NCBI GenBank assembly: GCA_017449745.1
Contig: JAFTFD010000372.1
Location: forward strand, 1-46,979
Direction of reading: 5' to 3'
DNA from: Lachnospiraceae bacterium
Lineage (GTDB): Bacteria > Bacillota > Clostridia > Lachnospirales > Lachnospiraceae
DNA length: 46,979 bases
The notes under the pieces are model-generated. The model had not been told where the DNA came from and ran no database searches. It worked only from the letters and a program-made list of their open reading frames with translations. The translations under genes and the position numbers were made by a program. Below are positions 34,007-40,790 of this stretch, in pieces. The number at the start of each line of letters is the position of its first letter. Position 1 is the stretch's first letter.

Positions 34007-34052
34007 AGAAGATACAAAAAGGTTGTGTCCTCACAACGATCCGTTGTATAAT
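34007..34052. promoter_or_regulatory. Divergent GH120 operon / lysR promoters with shared operator
   Basis: AGAAGATA (34007-34014), seven bases, then GTTGT-N6-ACAAC-N5-GTTGT (34022-34047). Leftward promoter: -35 TTGTGA (34031-34036), 16 bases, -10 TATCTT (34009-34014), minus strand. Rightward lysR promoter: -35 TTGTGT (34023-34028), 18 bases, -10 TATAAT (34047-34052). The operator covers both, so LysR binding should activate the operon and limit its own gene, as is usual for divergent LysR loci. Confidence 0.7.
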
Positions 34053-34083
34053 GATTGCAAGTTATTAAAGGGGGATAATATTC

Positions 34084-34959
34084 ATGGAACTCAGGCAAAT
34101 CCAATATTTTGACGCTGTTTTCAGAGACACCAGCATCTCAAAGGCAGCACAGAATTTATTTGTCACTCAGCAATGCATCAGCAAACAGATCTCAATGTTG
34201 GAAAAGGAATTCGGCGTGGCGCTTCTTAAACGAAATCCGAATGGCGTAACCCCAACGGAAGAAGGGCTCTGGTTTCAGGAACATGCCGCAATGATCCTCC
34301 AGATCGAGCAGGACATCCAGACACATTATGAGATGCTGCGTAAGGGAGGGCCGGATGTCGTACGTATCGGTGTCTCCAACGGATTAAACCTGTTCTTCGA
34401 TGACACCTTTTTTCATCGTCTGAGAGCCGCACATTCCGAACAGATGATCCAAGTTTCCTACATGTGGAACAGACAAATTGAAGAAATGATCGAAAGAAAT
34501 GAACTGGATATCGGAATATCACTCCTTCCGGTGCAAAATGATTCCCTGTATGTAAAAAAACTGTTCACAGAGCAGCTTTGCTGCATTGTGAACAGTCATC
34601 ATAAACTGGCCGGATATGAAACGCTCCATTTCGAAGACATCATGCGGGAGCATATCGCAATGGCTGATGAGAACTACAACACATTTCATTCTTTCATGGC
34701 ACGCTGTAAAGCGCAAGGCGTCATGCCAGACATATATAAGGCCTCAGATCTGATGTCTATCTATGTCTATGTACTAAACCATGATGCCGTAGGTTTCAGC
34801 CTGAACACCTTCGCCGACCGCTTTCAAATCCATCAGATCCGGCACATCCTTTATGAAGATGCGGGCGGGGTATGGGATGTGTGCGCACTGCTGAATGAGA
34901 AGTGTAAGAACCGATTTTCAGCGTATACGAATGATTTTTCCACCTTGCTTCTGCTGTAA
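34084..34959 (+). CDS. LysR-type transcriptional regulator
   Basis: This 291-residue protein has the LysR winged helix-turn-helix at the N-terminus (MELRQIQYFDAVFRDTSISKAAQNLFVTQQCISKQISMLEKEFG...LLKRN) and a co-inducer-binding domain from about residue 90 (VVRIGVSNGLNLFF, ELDIGISLLP, NHDAVGFSL). AAAGGGGG lies upstream of the start. It is divergent from the GH120 operon and is the only plus-strand gene of the island cargo. Its probable targets are the two identical-layout operators at 26426-26451 and 34022-34047. The inducer is likely the imported glycoside or its aglycone (inference). Confidence 0.92.
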   Translation: MELRQIQYFDAVFRDTSISKAAQNLFVTQQCISKQISMLEKEFGVALLKRNPNGVTPTEEGLWFQEHAAMILQIEQDIQTHYEMLRKGGPDVVRIGVSNGLNLFFDDTFFHRLRAAHSEQMIQVSYMWNRQIEEMIERNELDIGISLLPVQNDSLYVKKLFTEQLCCIVNSHHKLAGYETLHFEDIMREHIAMADENYNTFHSFMARCKAQGVMPDIYKASDLMSIYVYVLNHDAVGFSLNTFADRFQIHQIRHILYEDAGGVWDVCALLNEKCKNRFSAYTNDFSTLLLL

Positions 34960-35180
34960 AGCTTTTCGTTTTAAACCAGGTTGCCTCTTAATTTGACAAA
35001 GTATATATCTTATGCCTGTGCGTCAGCCCGTACGACATTTCATACGACATTTTTTCATCAAATTCTGCTATTATGCGAGAGATTATGTCAATTCCGTAAA
35101 TATTACCCGATGTCTCCCGCCTAAATAAACACTGCATTTATCAGCATTTCTAAGGTTGTCCCGACCCATCTGGCCGGGAT
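34960..35180. other. Right end of the island, no gene
   Basis: AT-rich DNA after lysR with no credible frame. It has two TACGACATT copies at 35031 and 35043 and a short terminator-like hairpin (TCCCG-A-CC, loop CATCT, GG-C-CGGGA, then TTTTTAT) at 35159-35187 that touches the right attachment repeat. Confidence 0.5.
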
Positions 35181-35214
35181 TTTTATATTTTCCAGGTGGT
35201 GAGAGACAGATAAG
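35181..35214 (+). repeat. Right attachment-site repeat (attR), displaced end of rlmI
   Basis: This copy still reads FYIFQVVRDR plus stop in one frame. It differs from the rlmI end at 35189, 35198 and 35204, each a synonymous third-position change. There is no gene body in front of it, so it is a displaced gene end, not a functional gene. Confidence 0.8.
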
Positions 35215-35251
35215 TATTGCAGTTCAGCTATACGCAGCAAGTGAGCTAAAC

Positions 35252-35277
35252 AAAAGCGGCCGGCGGGCTGCTTTTTT
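35252..35277. terminator. Bidirectional terminator, probably the original rlmI end
   Basis: AAAAGCGGCC and GGCTGCTTTT pair over ten bases (one G-U) around GGCG and are followed by TT on the plus strand. On the minus strand it ends the motor operon, whose stop codon overlaps the T-run. It lies 38 bases after attR, the distance expected for a terminator of the undisturbed rlmI gene. Confidence 0.8.
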
Positions 35278-36298
35278 ATTCACCGCTGCCCGCATTATCT
35301 TCTTCTGCGTCACGTCCCCCGAGGATTGCCTCCATCTCTTGGACCATCTCCTCATCTTTCAGGCGGAAAAGGAATTCCACACGCCTGGATGCATCGGCGT
35401 CCACATTTCCGTTTTCGTCATAGACGGGTGAGCTGAAGGAGCGGCCGTTTGCCGTGACGATGCTGCGCAGCAGCTCTGTGTCCTCCGCTGAGAGGATCCT
35501 GTTGTCATCGCTGAGGCAGTAGCTTGCCACGGTGAGAGCGCGCTTCTGGGACAGCTCCAGGTTGTAGAGATATCCGCCGGTCGTATCCGTGTGTCCCTCG
35601 ATAATGATCTCGGCGACGTAGTCTGAGAACTCCGGCTGCATCAGGACGTCCAGGTACCTCGGCAGGAACCTGCTCAGGAACTGTTTTCCGGCATCCGTCA
35701 GATCCGACTCGCCGTAACCAAAGAGCACGTTGGAGTCGAAAGTGATCGCACCTGTCTGCTCATCCACCTTGATGGAGAGGTCGGTGCCCTCGAATTCCTC
35801 CTTGAGCGCTTCGATCAGTTCGCTTCGTACACCGATGATATTGTCCAGCTTGACCTGCTGGGCATCCAGTTTTTCCTGCATAGCGCCCAGCTCTTCCTCC
35901 TGGGAATTCAGCTTTCTCTGAGTGACGGCAAGCTCGTCCTGCTGGGCCTTCAGCTGGTCCTGTAACAGTGCCAGGGCAGCCTGTTTATCCTTCAGGTCCT
36001 TCTGCGCGAGCGCAAGCTCCGCTTCCTGCGTATCCATGATACTCTGCTGCTCCAGAACGACCTGGCGCTGCTCGTCCAGCTCGGTCTCCTGCGCAATGAT
36101 CTGCGCCTGCTTGTCCGAGAGCTGCAGCTCCTTCTCCTCGTATTGCACTTTGGACTGCAGCATAGTAAACGAGATGATCAGCACGAACGTCAGAAGAAGA
36201 GCTGCCATCATATCCGAATAGGAAAGCCAGTAGGTGGTCTCTTCGTCCGCTGCTCTGCGGCGTATGTCTTTTCTCATATTCGTTTCTTTCCTCTGCAT
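35276..36298 (-). CDS. MotB/ZorB-like membrane protein with OmpA domain
   Basis: This 340-residue protein is a stator-type B subunit. One transmembrane helix (about residues 28-48) follows the motif WLSYSDMMAALLLTF, whose Asp29 corresponds to the proton-carrying Asp of MotB. A long Gln/Glu/Leu-rich coiled coil fills about 50-155. An OmpA-like peptidoglycan-binding domain (about 185-313) has IIIEGHTDTTGGYLYNLELSQKRA and ASRRVEFLF. A second ATG at 36277 with AGAGGA upstream is an equally possible start. It follows the MotA-like gene by 12 bases. The extended coiled coil is longer than in most flagellar MotB proteins. Confidence 0.85.
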   Translation of the reverse strand: MQRKETNMRKDIRRRAADEETTYWLSYSDMMAALLLTFVLIISFTMLQSKVQYEEKELQLSDKQAQIIAQETELDEQRQVVLEQQSIMDTQEAELALAQKDLKDKQAALALLQDQLKAQQDELAVTQRKLNSQEEELGAMQEKLDAQQVKLDNIIGVRSELIEALKEEFEGTDLSIKVDEQTGAITFDSNVLFGYGESDLTDAGKQFLSRFLPRYLDVLMQPEFSDYVAEIIIEGHTDTTGGYLYNLELSQKRALTVASYCLSDDNRILSAEDTELLRSIVTANGRSFSSPVYDENGNVDADASRRVEFLFRLKDEEMVQEMEAILGGRDAEEDNAGSGE

Positions 36299-36310
36299 TT
36301 CTGCTCTTGA

Positions 36311-37744
36311 TTATTTTCTGCGCCCCTGCAGGTTGAGCATGGTCTCACGCAGCGCATCGACTGCCTGTGTCAGCTCCTGCAGTTCATAGACGACCTGCTC
36401 CATCGTGCCGGAGATCTGCCTGACGCCGTCCGTTCCGTCCTTCTCATTTGCCTGCAGTGTCTCAACATAACTCCGCAGCTGTTCAAGCGTCTGGGTGTTG
36501 ACATCGAGCTGCCTGTTCGCGCCTGTATAGTTTCGGTTGATGACGTCCTGCAGCTGCTCGACCTTCTGAATATAGCTGGACAGCTGATATACGATGCTGC
36601 CCGACATGGAATTGATATTGTCGATGTTGCCTGTCATGTTCCCGATCCGGCCAATGATATCCTGCATCTGCTCGGCGTTCATTCTCTGGGCCGCATAAGT
36701 CTGGTCAACAACGTTGCCAAGCTGCAGGAGCTTGCCGGAAAGCGACCTGTTCATCTCGTCCACGAACTGGTTGACGATCATGGACAGGGCTTCCATCTGG
36801 TTCCTGGTCGCAAACCTTGCGAACTGGTCGATCATCTGGTTCATGTCGTCCATCTTCGGCGCAAGGCGGGAAGCCATCTGCTCCGCCATATCTCCGGCCA
36901 GGTTTTCTTTCATGTAAGCGAACTGGTCGCTCTGGGTCTTCTGATACTCCTGCATCAGCCGGACCTGTTCTGTCTGGTATTTCTGGTACGCGACCAGAAT
37001 GCTGAGGTTGTCATCCTGTGCCTCGGGGCTTACACACTTGCGGAATGTAGCAAGGAAGGCGTCCACCGCCGTGTAAGCTTCATCCAGCTTTCTCTTATAG
37101 ACATAGTTGAAAACGAGCGAAAATACCATACCGTAAATAGAGGTATGGAAGGCGACCTTGATACCGTTCATAAGCGGCGCAATGCTGTTTGTGATCTCCT
37201 GCGCTGTCCCTGTATTGAAGCTCTGCAGGCCGAAGGATAATCCGACAAACGTTCCCAGGATTCCCAGTCCCGTCATGGCGCCTGCGACCTGGTTCAGCAT
37301 ATTTTTGCTGATCACGTTGTCAATGACCTGATAGTTGATGTAATCCTCGATATCAGTCTTGAAGCCGCGGTGGCTGATCGCCGATTTTCTCTTATACTCG
37401 GATTTGAACTCCTCGTTCAGTTCGTCCAGGATACTGTTCTGGAAGATATCCTTGCGGACGCTGTAGGAATCCCAGAGAAGCCCCTGGCGCTGCTTATACT
37501 CTTCCTCCAGCTGCTCGCGCACCTGGTACAGGCTGGCGATCATGCTGTTTACCGGTGTGAAATGGGCAAACCAGACCTTGAGGAATACGACCCCGATGAT
37601 CAGGAACATGACGATATTGACCAGATAATCGGAGAGGGATGCTCCCTGTCTGGATGTCAGATTCAAAAACAGGGCCAGAGCCGCCAGCAGCACATAAGTG
37701 ACCGGCAGTACCAGCTGAAAAGAATCCGCTCTGTGTTTTTCCAT
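36311..37744 (-). CDS. MotA/TolQ/ExbB (ZorA-like) proton channel subunit with long tail
   Basis: This 477-residue protein has four predicted membrane helices: about 10-29, 39-60, 152-172 (AMTGLGILGTFVGLSFGLQSF) and 195-216 (VAFHTSIYGMVFSLVFNYVY). The last pair is the MotA/TolQ/ExbB core. About 260 residues of Gln-rich helical tail follow, predicted coiled coil, as in ZorA, whose tail forms a long cytoplasmic rod. GGAGG precedes the start. With the MotB/OmpA-like gene it should form an ion-driven rotary stator. No flagellar, Tol/Ton or other Zorya genes are nearby, so its job is unknown. Confidence 0.83.
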   Translation of the reverse strand: MEKHRADSFQLVLPVTYVLLAALALFLNLTSRQGASLSDYLVNIVMFLIIGVVFLKVWFAHFTPVNSMIASLYQVREQLEEEYKQRQGLLWDSYSVRKDIFQNSILDELNEEFKSEYKRKSAISHRGFKTDIEDYINYQVIDNVISKNMLNQVAGAMTGLGILGTFVGLSFGLQSFNTGTAQEITNSIAPLMNGIKVAFHTSIYGMVFSLVFNYVYKRKLDEAYTAVDAFLATFRKCVSPEAQDDNLSILVAYQKYQTEQVRLMQEYQKTQSDQFAYMKENLAGDMAEQMASRLAPKMDDMNQMIDQFARFATRNQMEALSMIVNQFVDEMNRSLSGKLLQLGNVVDQTYAAQRMNAEQMQDIIGRIGNMTGNIDNINSMSGSIVYQLSSYIQKVEQLQDVINRNYTGANRQLDVNTQTLEQLRSYVETLQANEKDGTDGVRQISGTMEQVVYELQELTQAVDALRETMLNLQGRRK

Positions 37745-37975
37745 TCTATTGTTCCTCCGTAGTTATACTGTGTGAGAGCAGCAGAAAAGTCCGCCTCTTC
37801 TTTCTGCCGCAGGATACCCCGCGAAAATACGTCTGGGGCAATTTTGAAATGAGGCAGTTTTGAAATGAGTATAAACGAAAATCCGTGAACATACAAAGCT
37901 GTCGCCCCAGAATTCACAGAAAATTCAGCAATCCTTCATATCTGCATTATAATAGCAGTGAGTCATAGGGACAGG

Positions 37976-38003
37976 TTGCCACTGCCTGTATCTGTGATAA
38001 AAT
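37976..38003 (+). promoter_or_regulatory. Promoter of the rubrerythrin gene
   Basis: TTGCCA (37976-37981) and TAAAAT (37998-38003) are separated by 16 bases, leaving a leader of about 95 bases. Upstream, 37745-37975 holds the motor operon's start region and no credible gene. Confidence 0.5.
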
Positions 38004-38023
38004 AAAAATGCTACCGTATAAGA

Positions 38024-38081
38024 TGCCGACAGTAAGCTGCCTGTCTGCAATAGCTGCTTTCGGCATAAAACAGGTTTTTTT
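38024..38081 (+). promoter_or_regulatory. Attenuator-like leader before rubrerythrin
   Basis: TGCCGA (38024-38029) can pair with TCGGCA (38060-38065). Alternatively CCTGT (38040-38044) can pair with ACAGG (38070-38074), directly followed by seven T residues. The two pairings cross and exclude each other, like an antiterminator and terminator. It ends ten bases before the ribosome binding site. Confidence 0.4.
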
Positions 38082-38107
38082 ATTTTGAATAAGGAGAGGT
38101 GAAACAC

Positions 38108-38647
38108 ATGGCAAATAAATACGCAGGAACACAGACGGAAAAGAATCTCGAGGCTGCTTTCGCCGGCGAATCCATGGCAAGAAACAAGTATACCTATTTC
38201 GCGTCCAAGGCAAAAAAAGAGGGTTTCGAGCAGATCGCATCCCTGTTCTTAAAGACCGCTGACAATGAGAAAGAGCACGCAAAACTCTGGTTCAAGGAAC
38301 TGAGCGGCATCGGAGATACGGCGCAGAATCTCGGCGCAGCCGCTGACGGTGAGAACTACGAGTGGACAGATATGTACGAGGGATTCGCAAAAACAGCTGA
38401 GGAAGAAGGCTTCCCGGAGCTGGCAAAGAAATTCCGCATGGTCGGCGAAATTGAGAAGCATCACGAGGAGCGCTATCGCGCACTTCTGAAGAACGTCGAG
38501 ATGCAGGAAGTCTTTAAAAAGAGCGAGGTCAAGGTCTGGGAGTGCAGAAACTGCGGCCATATCGTGATCGGCACGCAGGCTCCCGAGGTATGTCCTGTCT
38601 GCGCGCATCCTCAGAGCTATTTCGAAGTCCATGAGGAGAATTATTGA
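38108..38647 (+). CDS. Rubrerythrin
   Basis: This 179-residue non-haem iron protein removes hydrogen peroxide in anaerobes. The N-terminal four-helix di-iron domain shows [23 protein letters not shown], the EKEHAKLW motif, and [13 protein letters not shown]. The C-terminal rubredoxin-like knuckle has CRNCGH and [12 protein letters not shown], the four iron-binding cysteines. AGGAGAGG at 38091-38098 fixes the ATG at 38108; the frame is open a little further upstream. It stands alone, with its own promoter and terminator. Loss of spacing in the two CxxC pairs is not seen, so it should be functional. Confidence 0.95.
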   Translation: MANKYAGTQTEKNLEAAFAGESMARNKYTYFASKAKKEGFEQIASLFLKTADNEKEHAKLWFKELSGIGDTAQNLGAAADGENYEWTDMYEGFAKTAEEEGFPELAKKFRMVGEIEKHHEERYRALLKNVEMQEVFKKSEVKVWECRNCGHIVIGTQAPEVCPVCAHPQSYFEVHEENY

Positions 38648-38719
38648 TCTGCCTGACGGCTTAGATTTCCTACAGACAGCCTGTCCTGTTTCGTTATTAT
38701 ATCAGGGCTGAATGAAAAG

Positions 38720-38748
38720 CAGAGGCTGCAAGTCAGTCTCTGTTTTTT
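38720..38748 (+). terminator. Intrinsic terminator of rubrerythrin
   Basis: CAGAGGCTG and CAGTCTCTG pair over nine bases (one G-U) around CAAGT and are followed by six T residues, 73 bases after the stop codon. Confidence 0.85.
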
Positions 38749-38842
38749 CTGTCGTTCTTAAGGCTTTTCTTACTACTGATCTGCCTGTCCTGTCGAAACC
38801 GCAACAGCCAATGTGAAAAATGAAAAACCAGGTGCGAATAAC

Positions 38843-38903
38843 TTGCATTCTTATGAAATGAAACGTATAATAAAGACTTGATGTTGCGCTTTAACGCGTT
38901 AAA
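38843..38903 (+). promoter_or_regulatory. Acyl-CoA ligase promoter with downstream palindrome
   Basis: TTGCAT (38843-38848), 17 bases, TATAAT (38866-38871) is a near-consensus promoter. The perfect 14-base palindrome TTTAACGCGTTAAA lies at 38890-38903, about +12 to +25 of the transcript, a usual place for a repressor. The start codon is at 38939. Confidence 0.7.
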
Positions 38904-38938
38904 CCACGAAAAATTTATTTTATTATGAGGTAACTGCA

Positions 38939-40576
38939 ATGCCTATTACTGATTTTCTGGAGCGAAACAGGAAGCTTTACGGAGACGAGGTCGCTTTGAT
39001 CGAGCTCAATCCGGAGCAGAAGGACACTATGAGACTGACATGGAAAGAGTATTCTCTTATTCAGCCCACTGTGGACGCTCCTTACCGCCGCGAGATCACA
39101 TGGCGTGTTTTTGATGAAAAGGCTAACCGCTGTGCAAATATGCTGCTGTCCCGCGGGATCAAGAAAGGGGATAAGGTCGCCATCCTGATGATGAACTGCC
39201 TCGAATGGCTGCCCATCTATTTCGGGATCTTAAAGACCGGCGCCCTCGCTGTTCCGTTCAACTTCAGATATTCTGCAGATGAGATCCAGTACTGCGCAGA
39301 TCTGGCGGAAGTGGATGTGCTGCTGTTCGGTCCTGAATTCATCGGACGTATCGAGAGCATCATCGACAAACTCTCCGAGCACAGGCTCCTGATCTATGTC
39401 GGTGAGAACTGCCCCACTTTTGCAGAGAGTTACCGTGACCTCGTCGCAGACCACTCCAGCGCTGCTCCCAAGATCCGCATCGAAGATGACGATGACGGTG
39501 CGATCTATTTCTCCTCCGGCACGACCGGTTTCCCGAAGGCGATCCTGCACAAGCACAGAAGCCTTATGCACGCCGCCCTCGTGGAGCAGCACCATCACAG
39601 CACCGGACGCGATGACTGCTTCCTTTGCATCCCTCCCCTTTACCACACGGGTGCCAAGATGCACTGGTTCGGTTCCCTCGTCGCTGGTTCCCGCGCTGTC
39701 CTTTTGCGCGGCACCAAACCTGAATATATTTTCGACGCCGTCTCCAGAGAGCACTGCACGATCGTCTGGCTCCTGGTGCCGTGGGCACAGGATATCCTGG
39801 ATGCCTTGGACAACGGCACGCTTAAGATCAGTGATTACAAGCTTGATCAGTGGCGCCTGATGCATATCGGCGCGCAGCCTGTTCCGCCTTCACTGATCCG
39901 CCACTGGAAAGAATATTTCCCTAACCACCAGTATGACACGAACTACGGCCTGTCCGAGTCCATCGGACCCGGCTGCGTCCACCTCGGTGTAGAGAACATT
40001 CACAAGGTCGGCGCGATCGGCGTTCCCGGTTACGGCTGGGAGTGCAAGATCGTCGATGAAAACGGCGAGCCTGTGGCTCAGGGTGAAGCCGGCGAGCTGT
40101 GCGTAAAAGGCCCGGGCGTCATGACCTGCTACTATCGCAATCCCGAAGCGACAGATGAAGTCCTGACAAAAGACGGATGGCTTCATACGGGAGACGTCGC
40201 CGTTCTTGATGAGGACGGATTTATCTTCCTCGTCGACCGCAAAAAAGATGTCATCGTCTCCGGCGGCGAGAATCTCTACCCCGTCCAGATCGAGGACTTC
40301 CTCCGCAAGAATGACAAGATCCACGACGTGGCTGTCATCGGACTGCCTGATGAGCGCCTTGGTGAGATTGCCGGCGCGATCATCCAGATCAAGGAAGGCA
40401 TGACCTGCACGGAAGACGAGATCAATGAGTTCTGCAAAGGCATGCCGCGTTACAAGAGACCCAAGAAGATCATCTTCGCTGATGTCCCTCGCAACCCTAC
40501 CGGCAAGATCGAAAAGCCGAAGCTCCGCCGCATGTACGGAGAAGAGCACCTGGTTGCCTTTGAGAATCAGAAATAA
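38939..40576 (+). CDS. AMP-forming acyl-CoA ligase/synthetase
   Basis: This 545-residue enzyme of the ANL superfamily activates a carboxylic acid with ATP and joins it to CoA. Conserved motifs in order: IYFSSGTTGFPKAI (phosphate loop), CIPPLYHTGA, DTNYGLSES (A5), DGWLHTGDVAVLDEDGFIFLVDRKKDVIVSGGENLYP (A7-A8 hinge), PDERLGE and the catalytic lysine near NPTGKIEKPKLR. GAGGT precedes the ATG. It has its own promoter and a very strong terminator. Sequence cannot say whether the substrate is a fatty acid, aromatic acid or bile acid. It stands next to rubrerythrin without a visible functional link. Confidence 0.9.
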   Translation: MPITDFLERNRKLYGDEVALIELNPEQKDTMRLTWKEYSLIQPTVDAPYRREITWRVFDEKANRCANMLLSRGIKKGDKVAILMMNCLEWLPIYFGILKTGALAVPFNFRYSADEIQYCADLAEVDVLLFGPEFIGRIESIIDKLSEHRLLIYVGENCPTFAESYRDLVADHSSAAPKIRIEDDDDGAIYFSSGTTGFPKAILHKHRSLMHAALVEQHHHSTGRDDCFLCIPPLYHTGAKMHWFGSLVAGSRAVLLRGTKPEYIFDAVSREHCTIVWLLVPWAQDILDALDNGTLKISDYKLDQWRLMHIGAQPVPPSLIRHWKEYFPNHQYDTNYGLSESIGPGCVHLGVENIHKVGAIGVPGYGWECKIVDENGEPVAQGEAGELCVKGPGVMTCYYRNPEATDEVLTKDGWLHTGDVAVLDEDGFIFLVDRKKDVIVSGGENLYPVQIEDFLRKNDKIHDVAVIGLPDERLGEIAGAIIQIKEGMTCTEDEINEFCKGMPRYKRPKKIIFADVPRNPTGKIEKPKLRRMYGEEHLVAFENQK

Positions 40577-40595
40577 CAGGCTTAAATAACGGAAA

Positions 40596-40666
40596 AAGAA
40601 ACGGGATACCGTCCCGGCACCGCTGTCGCTGTGACACGAATCTCCCGGGACGGTATCCCGTTTCTT
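40596..40666. terminator. Very long bidirectional terminator
   Basis: A 22-base perfect inverted repeat (40596-40617 with 40645-40666) encloses 27 bases that hold a small TGTC/GACA stem. It ends the acyl-CoA ligase gene on the plus strand and lies downstream of the DUF3048 gene on the minus strand, where it is followed by TTTTTCC. Confidence 0.9.
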
Positions 40667-40790
40667 GTTATTCACACACCTCACAAATATGAATGGAAGC
40701 CTATCCTGATCATCCCATTTCGCGTCAGCCGCGGCAGATATCCGCAGTGGCTGCTGTACATGCGTTATGAGGCTGGCCCCGCTTGAAGCA
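40667..40790. other. Short gap with a gene-end-like open frame
   Basis: Between the terminator and the DUF3048 stop codon, a plus-strand frame of about 35 codons ends at 40787 (segment PFRVSRGRYPQWLLYMRYEAG) and looks protein-like but has no start codon or ribosome binding site. It may be the tail of a lost gene. A nested CAGCC-GCGG / CCGC-GGCTG pairing lies inside it. Confidence 0.3.

Larger units (their letters stand above)
23942..35214. mobile_element. 11.3-kb genomic island inserted at the 3' end of rlmI
   Basis: The last 34 bases of rlmI (23942-23975) recur at 35181-35214 with 31 identities. Just inside the left copy is a truncated tyrosine recombinase, the kind of enzyme that integrates at conserved gene ends. 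Between the copies lie six catabolic and regulatory genes. To the right of the second copy is a strong bidirectional terminator directly facing motB, as expected for the original end of rlmI. The element no longer has an intact integrase or conjugation genes, so it is probably fixed. It may also be the remaining part of a once larger element. Confidence 0.8.

Noticed and set aside
35276-37744. Complete Zorya phage-defence system
   Set aside because: Only ZorA/ZorB-like genes are present; no ZorC, ZorD or ZorE-like gene is found nearby, so the pair is reported as an orphan motor.
35276-37744. Flagellar stator motA/motB
   Set aside because: No flagellar or chemotaxis genes are in the window, and the long tail and coiled coil differ from ordinary MotA and MotB.
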